64,000 nt of DNA from Motiliproteus sp047633175 (lineage in GTDB: Bacteria; Pseudomonadota; Gammaproteobacteria; Pseudomonadales; Balneatricaceae). Made by a program: the position numbers and the translations under genes. The stretch covers positions 62,001-126,000 of the forward strand of contig JBLIEQ010000006.1 in the NCBI GenBank assembly GCA_047633175.1. The letters are read 5' to 3'. Shown piece by piece: positions 16,688 through 25,888 of the stretch (its first letter is position 1; each line of letters starts with the position of its first letter). The notes beneath the pieces are model-generated. The model made no database searches. It saw nothing but the letters and a program-made list of their open reading frames with translations, and was not told the DNA's origin.

Positions 16688-17533
16688 TCAACCTCCTAAC
16701 AGCGGCTTAAACCCTGCCTGATAATCAGGATAGCGAAACGGGTAACCGGCATCGAGCAGCCGTTGCGGCCGGCAGCGCTTGCTACCCGTGCGTAACTTCT
16801 GGCTGAAATCCAGCCGCTGCGGCTCGGGCAGGCTCAGCTGCTGCCGCAACCACTCCAGCACCTCATAATAACTGGCCGGATGCGGATCGGAGGCCAGATA
16901 GCAATCGGCCAGCTCATGTCCGGCCAGATCCTTTTCGAGCAGAAACCGCAGCACCCCGACACAATCATCCCGATGGATCCGATTTCCATAATGAACCGGC
17001 AGTTCCTGAGCACCCACCCCCTGACGTACCCAGCCCAACAGGCGCTCGCGTCCTGGACCGTAGATACCGCTGAAGCGTACCGAGGTCGTGGCCAGTTCGC
17101 TGTGCCGCAACAGGGCTTCTGCCTGCAGCATCGCCTGACCCGAAAAGCTGCCCGGTTCGGTCGGGCTCTGCTCATCGACCCATTCGCCGTCGCGCTGGTG
17201 ATAGACCGCACTGCTGGACACATAAAAAAGGCGCCGCGGCTTCAGCTGCTGTTGCCGCAACGCCTCCAGCAGGTTCGCCAGACCCTCAACATAGGCGCGC
17301 CGATAGCCCTCTGCGCTGTATGCGGCAGGCACCAGCGAATAGACCAGATAATCATGCGCCGGCAGTTCGACTAAACTGGCGGGATCGGTCACATCGGCAC
17401 GGATCCCTTGGATTGGCGCAGGCAGTTGATTAAGATGACGCTTTAGACCGATGCACCGATGTCCGCGATGACATAACTCCAGCCCCAGCTGGGACCCCAG
17501 ATCACCACAACCGACCAATAGTACTGTTGCCAT
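16688..17533 (-). CDS. YeeZ-like NAD(P)-binding epimerase/SDR protein
   Basis: The ATG at 17533 has a perfect AGGAGG site nine bases upstream, so I use it instead of the long upstream extension. The 281-residue product begins with a Rossmann motif VLLVGCGDLGSQLG (GxGxxG type) and continues with YVSSSAVY, the SDR active-site-like strand, and RFSGIYGPGRERL, typical of extended SDR/YeeZ-like sugar-nucleotide epimerase relatives. The catalytic YxxxK is not conserved in its usual form, so the chemistry is uncertain. It is cytoplasmic and divergently oriented from recG, sharing a 138-base promoter region. The substrate is unknown. Confidence 0.8.
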   Translation of the reverse strand: MATVLLVGCGDLGSQLGLELCHRGHRCIGLKRHLNQLPAPIQGIRADVTDPASLVELPAHDYLVYSLVPAAYSAEGYRRAYVEGLANLLEALRQQQLKPRRLFYVSSSAVYHQRDGEWVDEQSPTEPGSFSGQAMLQAEALLRHSELATTSVRFSGIYGPGRERLLGWVRQGVGAQELPVHYGNRIHRDDCVGVLRFLLEKDLAGHELADCYLASDPHPASYYEVLEWLRQQLSLPEPQRLDFSQKLRTGSKRCRPQRLLDAGYPFRYPDYQAGFKPLLGG

Positions 17534-17671
17534 GATATTGACCTCCTCTGCGACGCACCGACTGCGACCGCTTCTCTGTTCTAGACAGGCCTGCCCTGGA
17601 CAGAGCTGTAGTCTGGCGCGTCGGTGGCTGCTTGTCACGCAGCTGTTTGTCACGTACAACGGGGGCCAGCA

Positions 17672-19780
17672 ATGAGCACCACCCCGCTCCGCCACCTGGA
17701 TCAGATCTCGGTCTCCCGACTCAAGGGGATAGGGGCTGCGATGCAGCATAAGCTGGAGAAACTGGGGTTAGAAACGCTTCAGGATCTGCTGTTCCACCTG
17801 CCACTGCGTTATCAGGACAGGACCCAGATCGTGCCGATCGGTCGCCTGCGTCCGGGTGATGAGGCGGTGATCGAGGGTCAAGTCAGCAGCTGTGAACTGT
17901 TGATGGGCCGGCGCCGCAGCCTCCGCTGCACCCTGCGCGATGCCAGCGGCAGCATTTCGCTACGCTTTTTCCATTTTAGTGCGACGCAGAAAAACAACCT
18001 CACACCCGGTACCAGCCTACGCTGCTTCGGCGAAGTCCGCGCCGGCAGCGGCGGGCTGGAGCTGTATCACCCCGACTACCAAAGCGCCGACAGCGGCGCG
18101 TTTGAGCCGCCCGGCGATACCCTGACACCCATCTATCCCGCGACCGAAGGGCTGACCCAGGCCCGGATCCGCAGTCTGTGCAACCAGGCCCTCGAACTGA
18201 TGGAGCTCCAGGGCGGCTTACAGGAGTGGCTGCCGGAAAATGTCAGGCAAGACTTCGGGCTCAGCGACCTCAGCGCCGCCGTGCGCTATCTGCACAGTCC
18301 GCCGGTCGGCACCGATCTGCTGCAACTCGCGCAAGCCCGTCATCCGGCACAACGTCGGCTGGCGTTCGAAGAGCTGCTGGCCCACCACCTCAGCCTGCTT
18401 CGCCTGCGCCGCCAACAGCAGCAGCACAGCGCCCCCGGGCTGGTGCTGGGGCTGGGGCTGGGAACCCAGGGTCGGCTGAGCAGCGATTTTCTCCGCCAAC
18501 TGCCTTTTGAACTCACTGCCGCCCAGCAGCGCGTCTGGAGGGAGGTCCGTCGCGATCTGACCCAGCCGGTTCCGATGCTCCGGTTGGTGCAGGGCGATGT
18601 CGGTTCGGGCAAGACCGTGGTGGCCGCACTCTGCGCGCTCCAGGCGATCGAGGCGGGCTATCAGGCCGCCGTCATGGCACCCACCGAGATCCTCGCCGAA
18701 CAGCATCTGCTCAATTTCAGCGCCTGGTTCGAGCCCCTGGGGATCCGAGTCGACTGGCTGGCGGGACGGATCAAAGGCAAGAAACGCAGCGAGACCCTGG
18801 CGCGGATCGCTTCCGGCGAGGCGCAGCTGGTGATCGGCACTCACGCCATCTTTCAGGATGCGGTCGCGTTTCACAACCTCGGCGCCATCGTGGTCGACGA
18901 GCAGCACCGCTTCGGGGTGCATCAGCGTCTGGCACTGCGCGAGAAGGGCCCTGAGGGCCTGTCCCCGCATCAGCTGATCATGACCGCCACCCCTATCCCC
19001 CGCACCCTGACCATGACCGCCTATGCCGATCTCGATTGCTCGGTGATCGACGAATTACCCCCCGGACGCACCCCGGTCAATACCGTACTGATCCCCGACC
19101 AGCGCCGGGAGGAGGTAATCGCCCGGGTGCGCGCCGCCTGTGCCGAAGGCCGCCAGGCTTACTGGGTCTGCACCCTGATCGACGAGTCTGAGGTATTGGA
19201 ATGCCAGGCCGCCGAGATCACCGCAGCCACCCTCACCGCCGCATTGCCGGAGTTGTGCATCGGCCTGATCCATGGACGGATGAAGGCGGCCGAGAAAGCC
19301 GCGATGATGACCCAGTTTAAGGCCCGGGAACTCGACCTGCTGGTCGCCACCACCGTGATCGAAGTCGGCGTCGATGTGCCCAACGCTAGCCTGATGATCA
19401 TCGAGAATCCCGAACGCCTCGGGCTGGCCCAGCTCCATCAGCTACGCGGCCGGGTCGGTCGCGGTTCGGTCGCCAGTCACTGTGTGCTGATGTACCACAA
19501 CCCCCTGTCACAACAGAGCCGTGAGCGGCTGCGGGTGATGCGCGAAACCAATGACGGCTTTATCATTGCGGAAAAAGATCTCGAACTGCGCGGCCCCGGC
19601 GAGGTGCTCGGCACCCGTCAGACCGGCATGATGCAGTTCCGGGTCGCGGATCTGGAGCGCGATGCCGACCTGCTGGAACAGGTACAGCAGGTCGCCTGCC
19701 AGATCGAGCCACTGCACGCCAACTGTGATGGCATTATTCGCCGCTGGCTGATCCAGGGCGAGGAGTATGGGAACGTGTAA
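17672..19780 (+). CDS. recG: ATP-dependent DNA helicase RecG
   Basis: A 702-residue branch-migrating helicase that rewinds stalled forks and processes R-loops and Holliday junctions. The N-terminal wedge/OB domain covers roughly residues 1-230 (LPLRYQDRT, GQVSSCELL). Helicase motif I is GDVGSGKTVVA, motif II is DEQHRFGV, motif III is TATPIPRTL, and motifs V and VI are TTVIEVGVDVPNA and QLRGRVGRG. The C-terminal signature GPGEVLGTRQTG is diagnostic of RecG. I prefer ATG 17672 over the GTG at 17624 because the family starts at this point. Length is slightly above E. coli RecG. It is transcribed away from the YeeZ-like gene. Confidence 0.97.
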   Translation: MSTTPLRHLDQISVSRLKGIGAAMQHKLEKLGLETLQDLLFHLPLRYQDRTQIVPIGRLRPGDEAVIEGQVSSCELLMGRRRSLRCTLRDASGSISLRFFHFSATQKNNLTPGTSLRCFGEVRAGSGGLELYHPDYQSADSGAFEPPGDTLTPIYPATEGLTQARIRSLCNQALELMELQGGLQEWLPENVRQDFGLSDLSAAVRYLHSPPVGTDLLQLAQARHPAQRRLAFEELLAHHLSLLRLRRQQQQHSAPGLVLGLGLGTQGRLSSDFLRQLPFELTAAQQRVWREVRRDLTQPVPMLRLVQGDVGSGKTVVAALCALQAIEAGYQAAVMAPTEILAEQHLLNFSAWFEPLGIRVDWLAGRIKGKKRSETLARIASGEAQLVIGTHAIFQDAVAFHNLGAIVVDEQHRFGVHQRLALREKGPEGLSPHQLIMTATPIPRTLTMTAYADLDCSVIDELPPGRTPVNTVLIPDQRREEVIARVRAACAEGRQAYWVCTLIDESEVLECQAAEITAATLTAALPELCIGLIHGRMKAAEKAAMMTQFKARELDLLVATTVIEVGVDVPNASLMIIENPERLGLAQLHQLRGRVGRGSVASHCVLMYHNPLSQQSRERLRVMRETNDGFIIAEKDLELRGPGEVLGTRQTGMMQFRVADLERDADLLEQVQQVACQIEPLHANCDGIIRRWLIQGEEYGNV

Positions 19781-19807
19781 TGTGGGTATTCTTTGTGGGT
19801 GAGGCTT

Positions 19808-19965
19808 GTAGGTCGGACTTTAGTCCGACGATCGCCACTCCTTGCTAGCTTTGTCGGACTACTTTCTACCTACAAAAAGCCGACCTACAAGGATTTAGGA
19901 AGTGCGCTAAGCCCGAAGGGAACGGGCAGCGCCACCTACAAAACGCCGACCCACAGGGTGAATTT
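19808..19965. repeat. REP-like palindromes between recG and rep (family R2)
   Basis: GTAGGTCGGACTTTAGTCCGAC at 19808-19829 is a near-perfect palindrome of family R2, followed by the reversed partner TTGTCGGACTACTTTCTACC near 19850. A run of GCCGACCTACAA-type units follows to about 19965. Similar units occur at 29810, 43083-43180, 47035-47280 and 52620-52745. The gap holds no gene. Confidence 0.7.
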
Positions 19966-19980
19966 TGTGAGGTGTTTCTT

Positions 19981-21993
19981 TTACTTCAGCAGGTTGCGCA
20001 GGCTGCTCAGGGTCGCCTGTCCCTGGGCCTTATTCTCCACCTGGCAGCCCGGATCACGCCCAAACCACTCCAGATCGTCTTCGGGCAACTCATCCAGAAA
20101 ACGGCTCGGCTGGGTGTCAATCAGCTCGCCATACTGCTTGCGCTGCCGGGTCAGCGTCATCGTCAGGGTCTTACGCGCCCGGGTGATGCCCACATAGGCC
20201 AGCCGGCGTTCCTCCTCGACGCTGTCTTCTTCGATGCTGTTGCGATGGGGTAACAGCTCCTCTTCCATACCCATCAGGTAGACATGCGGGTATTCGAGTC
20301 CCTTGGAGGCATGCAGGGTAGACAGCTGCACCCGATCGTCGTCCTCGTCCTCATCCTGCTGCTCCAGCATATCGATCAGCAGCAAGCGGGTGACCGCATC
20401 ATCGATCTCGGCGTTGGGATCTGTCTCCTGCAGTCGCTCCAGGGTGCGCTTCAACGAATCGACCAGAAAACCGACGTTCGCCATGCGGCGCTCGGCCTGG
20501 ACGTCTGAGTTGCAGTTCTGATAGGTCCAGGTCTCGTAATCGATATCGCGGATCATCTGCTGAATCACCTCGATCGGATCGAGCTGATGACAGCGCTGAT
20601 GCACCCCTTTCAGCCAGCTGCTGAATTCCTCCAGCTTGCTCTGGGCGCGGGCCGACAGCACCTGACCCAGCCCTAGTTCGCCGCTGGCCTGAAACATGCT
20701 GACCTGACGTTCGGCGGCGTAACTAGCGAGTTTCTCCAGGGTTCCCGGGCCGATCTCACGCCGGGGCAAGTTGATAACGCGCAGGAAGGCGTTGTCATCA
20801 TCGGGGTTAATCAGCACCCTCAGATAGCCCATAATGTCTTTGACCTCGGCGCGGGAGAAAAACGAGGTCCCGCCGCTGAGCTTGTACGGGATCTGATTGA
20901 TCTGCAGCTTCATCTCCAGTAGCCGCGACTGATGATTGCCACGATAGAGCACCGCATAATCGCGGTAGTGGTTCTGCAGGTTCAGGCGGCGCTGGATGAT
21001 ATCCGCGGCGATACGTTCGGACTCCGCCTCTTCGTTGCGATTGATGATCACCCGCAACGGCTCTCCCATCCCCATCTCACTCCAGAGGGTTTTTTCAAAC
21101 TCATGGGGATTATTCATAATCAGCTGGTTCGCTGCCTTAAGAATACGACTAGTGGAGCGGTAGTTCTGCTCCAGCATCACCACCTTGAGCGACGGAAAGT
21201 CGGTCTTGAGCAGTGCCAGATTCTCAGGCCGAGCACCGCGCCAGGCGTAGATCGACTGATCATCATCGCCCACCACGGTCAAACCGCCACGAATCCCCAC
21301 CAGCAGCTTTACCATCAGGTACTGACTGGTGTTGGTATCCTGATACTCATCCACCAGCAGGTAGCGAATCTTACGCTGCCAGCGCTCCAGCACATCATTA
21401 CGCTGCTGGAACAGCAGCGTAGGAATCAGAATTAGGTCATCAAAATCGACCCCGTTATAGGCGCGCAGGCTGCGGTTATAGCTGGCATAGACTCTTGAGG
21501 CCAGCTCTTCGTTAGGGTTCTGGGCCTGCTGCTGAGCGCGTTCGGGGCCGATCAGATCGTTCTTCCAGCTGGAGATCTGACTCTGGACGCTGTCCACCAG
21601 ATCGGCCTCGTCCTTAGAATCCTTGAGCATCAAGCCTTTGATCAGGGCGTTGGAATCCTGAGCATCAAAAATAGAAAACCCGGGTTTGAAGCCCAGAAGT
21701 TTGTGCTCGCGGCGGATAATATTGAGGCCCAGGTTGTGAAAGGTCGACACGGTAAGTCCGCGTGATGCCGGCCCCTTAACCAGCTTGGCGACCCGCTCCT
21801 TCATCTCTCTTGAGGCCTTGTTGGTAAAGGTCAGGGCCGCGATATGGTGCGCCTTGATACCGCAGCTCTCGATCAGGTAGGCGATCTTCCGGGTGATCAC
21901 GCTGGTCTTGCCACTACCGGCACCGGCGAGCACCAGCAACGGGCCCCCGACATAGAGCACCGCTTCTTTCTGGCGAGGGTTAAGATTGCTCAC
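19981..21993 (-). CDS. rep: ATP-dependent DNA helicase Rep
   Basis: A 670-residue UvrD/Rep superfamily 1 helicase that removes protein roadblocks ahead of replication forks. It starts MSNLNPRQKEAV, with Walker A GAGSGKTSVITRKIAYL, motif II DEYQDTN, motif III VGDDDQSIYAWRGA, motif IV EQNYRST and motif VI-type YVGITRARKTL. The C terminus is about the length of E. coli Rep (673). The choice of Rep over UvrD rests on length, on the SNLNPRQ start and on the neighbour: an EAL protein gene beside rep is also found in Pseudomonas. It is divergently transcribed from the EAL gene, across 186 bases containing direct TTTATTGATAA repeats. Confidence 0.95.
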   Translation of the reverse strand: MSNLNPRQKEAVLYVGGPLLVLAGAGSGKTSVITRKIAYLIESCGIKAHHIAALTFTNKASREMKERVAKLVKGPASRGLTVSTFHNLGLNIIRREHKLLGFKPGFSIFDAQDSNALIKGLMLKDSKDEADLVDSVQSQISSWKNDLIGPERAQQQAQNPNEELASRVYASYNRSLRAYNGVDFDDLILIPTLLFQQRNDVLERWQRKIRYLLVDEYQDTNTSQYLMVKLLVGIRGGLTVVGDDDQSIYAWRGARPENLALLKTDFPSLKVVMLEQNYRSTSRILKAANQLIMNNPHEFEKTLWSEMGMGEPLRVIINRNEEAESERIAADIIQRRLNLQNHYRDYAVLYRGNHQSRLLEMKLQINQIPYKLSGGTSFFSRAEVKDIMGYLRVLINPDDDNAFLRVINLPRREIGPGTLEKLASYAAERQVSMFQASGELGLGQVLSARAQSKLEEFSSWLKGVHQRCHQLDPIEVIQQMIRDIDYETWTYQNCNSDVQAERRMANVGFLVDSLKRTLERLQETDPNAEIDDAVTRLLLIDMLEQQDEDEDDDRVQLSTLHASKGLEYPHVYLMGMEEELLPHRNSIEEDSVEEERRLAYVGITRARKTLTMTLTRQRKQYGELIDTQPSRFLDELPEDDLEWFGRDPGCQVENKAQGQATLSSLRNLLK

Positions 21994-22179
21994 AACGACT
22001 GGGTCCCTGAATAATTTATTGATAATTTATTGATAATAATTGTTAAAAGAAACGCAGACAGCGTCCGCATTTTTGACAGAATCTGTCTAAAACGATAGAT
22101 TAAGGGACTAAAGCCTAAGGAATGGCAATTCTACAGCCCAGGGAGAGGCAATCATACTAGTTGGACCTGTTGAGACGCC

Positions 22180-23922
22180 ATGCCCGCTGGTATTAAGAGT
22201 GACAATAGCGCCCCACATCTGCTGATCATCGCGCCGGCAGAACCTGGCTACCAGAGCATCGTCTGGCCGCTGCTGCAGTCCCCTGTGCCCGGCTACAGAC
22301 TGACCTGGTCGCCCTCGATAAAGGATGCCCTGATTCAGGGGCGGCAGTCTAACTTCGATCTGGTGCTGCTCGCCGACACGCTCGCCGACCATCCACGGCA
22401 CAACTACCTCCAGCAAGCACGGCGCCTGGGGCTTAAAATCCCGGTTATCGTGATAGGCCACAGTATTCTCCCGCAGGACGAGGAGCGCTATCTTAGCAAC
22501 GGCGCGGCCGATGTCCTGGAACTGTCCCATATCAATCTCAGCGTACTGCGCCGGGCATTCCGTTATATCGCGCGCCTGCAGGTGCGCGACGGCCAGATCA
22601 ACAGCCTGCGACTGTTTGACGACCTGACCGGATCGCCGTCGAGACTCAGTTTCACCCATCAACTCGGGCAACAGTTTGCACAGGCATGCGCGAGCAAACA
22701 GCGCCTGGGACTGATGATGCTCAACATCGACGGTTTTAAGCGGGTCAATAACGCCCTGGGGCCCGATGTGGGTGACGAGACGATCAGCAAGGTCGCCTCC
22801 CGACTGCAGGCTGCGCTCTCGAGCGGCCAGGAACTCGCGCGTGTCGGTGATAACCAGTTCGCGCTGCTGATGCTCGGTGATGATGTCGAGTCGCTATTGA
22901 ACCAACAGATCGAAAGAATCTGCTACCTGCACCAGCGCCCCTACAGAGTCCAGGGGCACAATCTCGCGCTGGGGGTCAGTATCGGCTGCGCCATCTATCC
23001 GGATAGCGCCAGCGATATCGCCAGCCTGATTCGCCACTCCGGCTCGGCCCTGCACCTGGCCAAAAAAGAGCGCGGTGGCTCCTCCCACTTCTACCAGCAG
23101 AGCAACTTCGAGGAGGCGGTCAACCAGATCACCCTCGAACCCGAGCTGCTCAACGCCCTGCGCCAGGAGCAGTTTGTACTCTATTATCAACCCCGGATCG
23201 ATCTGAACAGCGGCCGGATCGTCGGCGCAGAGGCCCTGATACGCTGGCAGCACCCGCAAAAAGGGCTGCTCTTTCCCGATACCTTTATCCCGATGGCGGA
23301 AAAGTCCGGCTTGATCGTCCCCATGGGCTACTGGGTGTTCAATAAGGCGCTTGACGACCTCAAGCTCCTCGATGCCCAGGACTGCAAGTTGAACAGGATC
23401 GGCATCAACCTGTCGTTCCGCCAGTTTCAGGACGATACTCTGGTGCCCACCATCGCCCGATTGCTCAGCCGCAGCGGCATCCACCCGGGCCGGGTCGAGT
23501 TTGAACTCACCGAAACCTCGGTGGCGCTCAATGAACAGCATGTCAGCCTCTGCATCGCCGATCTCCACACCCTGGGCGTGACGTTCTCGCTGGATGACTT
23601 CGGTACCGGCTACTCCTCCTTCGCACACCTGCAAAAGCTACCGGTCAGCACCCTGAAGATCGACCGCTCTTTTGTTAAGGGTGTTACCGAAAACCCCGAC
23701 GATGCCGAGATTGTCCGTGCCATCATCAACCTGGCTCACAATCTGCGCAAAGATGTGGTCGCCGAGGGTGCGGAAACCGCAGAACAGATCGCCTTCCTGG
23801 AGCGTAACCACTGCGATCAGGTCCAGGGCTTCTATTTCAGTAAGGCCGTGCCACTACCGCAACTCTTTAAACAGCTTAAAAAGCAACGCCTACACCACCC
23901 TGAGGCAGCGCAGGCCCTTTAG
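22180..23922 (+). CDS. EAL phosphodiesterase with degenerate GGDEF domain
   Basis: A 580-residue cytoplasmic protein. Residues 12-130 look like a receiver-type fold (HLLIIAP, DLVLLADTL, IPVIVIGHS) but lack the usual acidic pocket and lysine. A GGDEF domain follows, about 160-310, whose active-site motif reads VGDNQF, so cyclase activity is unlikely. The EAL domain, about 325-570, is intact, with EALIRWQHP, NLSFRQF, ELTET, DDFGTGYSS, LKIDRSFV and AEGAET. It should hydrolyse cyclic di-GMP, possibly with the degenerate GGDEF domain binding GTP as an allosteric site. Its place beside rep recalls ProE (PA5295) of Pseudomonas aeruginosa, also a phosphodiesterase; orthology is inference. Confidence 0.92.
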   Translation: MPAGIKSDNSAPHLLIIAPAEPGYQSIVWPLLQSPVPGYRLTWSPSIKDALIQGRQSNFDLVLLADTLADHPRHNYLQQARRLGLKIPVIVIGHSILPQDEERYLSNGAADVLELSHINLSVLRRAFRYIARLQVRDGQINSLRLFDDLTGSPSRLSFTHQLGQQFAQACASKQRLGLMMLNIDGFKRVNNALGPDVGDETISKVASRLQAALSSGQELARVGDNQFALLMLGDDVESLLNQQIERICYLHQRPYRVQGHNLALGVSIGCAIYPDSASDIASLIRHSGSALHLAKKERGGSSHFYQQSNFEEAVNQITLEPELLNALRQEQFVLYYQPRIDLNSGRIVGAEALIRWQHPQKGLLFPDTFIPMAEKSGLIVPMGYWVFNKALDDLKLLDAQDCKLNRIGINLSFRQFQDDTLVPTIARLLSRSGIHPGRVEFELTETSVALNEQHVSLCIADLHTLGVTFSLDDFGTGYSSFAHLQKLPVSTLKIDRSFVKGVTENPDDAEIVRAIINLAHNLRKDVVAEGAETAEQIAFLERNHCDQVQGFYFSKAVPLPQLFKQLKKQRLHHPEAAQAL

Positions 23923-23933
23923 CAGGTGTCCGC

Positions 23934-24125
23934 ATGTCGGCTCTCTCTGTACGCCGCACGCCAGATTTTGGTGATTCATTCCAAAATAAAAAAATCAAAA
24001 AACGACCTTTAGCTACAGAGCTACATAATCTGGCAATTGAATGGAAAGACCAGCTAGAAGCACCTAGCACGCCTCTTAAAAACAGATTACGTGCTGCTTT
24101 ATATTTATTGCAGACTTGGCATTAG
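23934..24125 (+). CDS. Small hypothetical protein (63 aa)
   Basis: A short ORF starting 11 bases after the EAL gene. The C-terminal half (ELHNLAIEWKDQLEAPSTPLKNRLRAALYLLQTW) has the look of two amphipathic helices; the first 15 residues are poorly structured and may not be translated. The ribosome site is weak (CAGGTG before the ATG). From here to 24322 the DNA is notably AT-richer than the flanks. I do not recognise a family. It could be a real small gene cotranscribed with the EAL gene, or chance. The 197 bases after it show no further gene. Confidence 0.35.
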   Translation: MSALSVRRTPDFGDSFQNKKIKKRPLATELHNLAIEWKDQLEAPSTPLKNRLRAALYLLQTWH

Positions 24126-24322
24126 CCTATACAGGCTAACATCAGGCAAACCGTATATAAGTAAGACAGAATTATAACAATAACATCAAAAATTATTATT
24201 TATTTTCTCCAAAGATACGCTCGATCTTATTAATATAAAAACTTCACACTCGCTCCATAATTAGCCTTATTTCATGAGTTAAACTACCTCTTATGCAATT
24301 TAGCCATAAGTAAGATTGGAGT

Positions 24323-25828
24323 ATGCATATGATAAAAATTAAATTAACTATGGGTCTAAAGCAGCTAGCTGCGATGCTCTGTAGCGCACTAATCAGCAGT
24401 AGTCTTTCCGCAGAAACAGCGGAACATATTAGCCAGCAGCAGATTAATATACTTAACCTTGAAGACCCTATAGGCGCTTTTAACAAAGTTTTTGAAGTTG
24501 GTGATGAACTGTTTGAGCACCCGTTTCAAGCCAGTGAAGGGGTGGGAGCCAACGTCGGAAACGGTCAGCGCTTTAGTCTGGTTCCCCGCGCTGATTTAAA
24601 AGGACAACAGCAGTGGTCGCAGCATCAGCCGAAGCGCGTCACGGGGCCCAATGCACGCAGTTGTGATATCTGTCACAGCCAGCCTTTTAGCGATGGTGCC
24701 GGCAGAGTAGTGATGAATAATATCCGCGATCCCCAGCACTCAGGTGATGTGGCAAAATTTATTAACCGCCAGCCCCCGCACATTTTTGGCATCGGCGCTC
24801 TGCAGCTACTGGCTGAAGAGATGACCCAGGAACTAAAAATTATCGCCCGGTTAGCGGGCTTGCAAGCAGCTGAAATGGGCGCTGTCGTTACGGTCCCTCT
24901 GATCGCCAAAGGCATCACTTTCGGTCAACTAAGAGTCGATTCCGCAGGTACTTTTGACTACAGCCAAGTACAGGGTGTCGATGATGATTTACTGGTCAAG
25001 CCGATAGAGTGGAAAGGGATCACCTCCTACATCAGGGCTTTTGCACGAGATGCCGGCCACAATGAATTGGGCATGCAAGCGACGGAGATGGCGGGGCACG
25101 ATGTTGATGGTGACGGCGACGGTGTAGTCAATGAACTGAGTGTTGGTGACATCACTGCGATGGTCATTTATCAGGCGGCACAACCTAGGCCAACCACTCG
25201 TCAGGAGCTTGCTGCGCTAGGTTTAACAGCGCCGTTGAGCAGTGTCGAACAGCAGCAGATTGCCCAGGGAGAGCAGGCATTCACTCAAGCGGCTTGCGAC
25301 AGCTGTCACACTCCGCAACTGCTACTGCAAAACGCGGTTTTTTCTGAGCCCAGCCGCGTTAAAGAGTATCGCGATCAACGTTTCCCCGCCGGACAAGATC
25401 CTGTGGCTAACGGGTTGAGTATTGAAAATGCTATTACTTTTGATTTGACCGCGGACTTGCCGGATAACCGGGTAACGATAACCGATGGCTCGACGTTTAA
25501 CTTAGGTAACTTTCAGCGTGATCTGGCAGGGATGACCCAAGTTAAGTTGTTCGGTGATCTTAAACGCCACGACATGGGGCCCAAATTAGCAGAATCTATA
25601 GATGAGGCGGGAACGGGTAGCGCAAATTTTATCACTGCCGAGCTCTGGGGCGTAGGCTCTACACCTCCGTATCTGCATGATGGTCGCGCGACTTCTCTGG
25701 AGCAGGCTATTTTGTTTCACGGTGGAGAGAGCGCCAGCTCGCGGGCATTATATGTCAGCTTATCGGCCCAAAATAAAGTTGCGCTGCAAGCCTTCCTCAA
25801 TAACTTAGTGCTCTATAAAGCCGAATAG
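24323..25828 (+). CDS. Di-haem cytochrome c peroxidase-like oxidoreductase
   Basis: A protein of about 500 residues with a signal peptide (ATG 24323 or ATG 24329; GGAG nearby) ending near SSLSAETAEH. Two c-type haem sites are present, CDICHSQ near residue 114 and CDSCHTP near residue 325, with the late YLHDGRA motif seen in the DUF1111/di-haem oxidoreductase (DHOR) family. It is therefore a periplasmic haem protein, related to bacterial cytochrome c peroxidases but of a less studied branch. The EF-like stretch DVDGDGDGVVNE (near residue 257) is probably a calcium-binding loop. No cytochrome biogenesis gene or partner is adjacent. Base composition is lower in GC than both neighbours, especially upstream, suggesting acquisition by transfer. 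Confidence 0.85.
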   Translation: MHMIKIKLTMGLKQLAAMLCSALISSSLSAETAEHISQQQINILNLEDPIGAFNKVFEVGDELFEHPFQASEGVGANVGNGQRFSLVPRADLKGQQQWSQHQPKRVTGPNARSCDICHSQPFSDGAGRVVMNNIRDPQHSGDVAKFINRQPPHIFGIGALQLLAEEMTQELKIIARLAGLQAAEMGAVVTVPLIAKGITFGQLRVDSAGTFDYSQVQGVDDDLLVKPIEWKGITSYIRAFARDAGHNELGMQATEMAGHDVDGDGDGVVNELSVGDITAMVIYQAAQPRPTTRQELAALGLTAPLSSVEQQQIAQGEQAFTQAACDSCHTPQLLLQNAVFSEPSRVKEYRDQRFPAGQDPVANGLSIENAITFDLTADLPDNRVTITDGSTFNLGNFQRDLAGMTQVKLFGDLKRHDMGPKLAESIDEAGTGSANFITAELWGVGSTPPYLHDGRATSLEQAILFHGGESASSRALYVSLSAQNKVALQAFLNNLVLYKAE

Positions 25829-25888
25829 ATTGAAATGAGACTCGCACTGCGGCTCTATCTCGATGCCGCAGGTATCCAGCCTGTCTCT

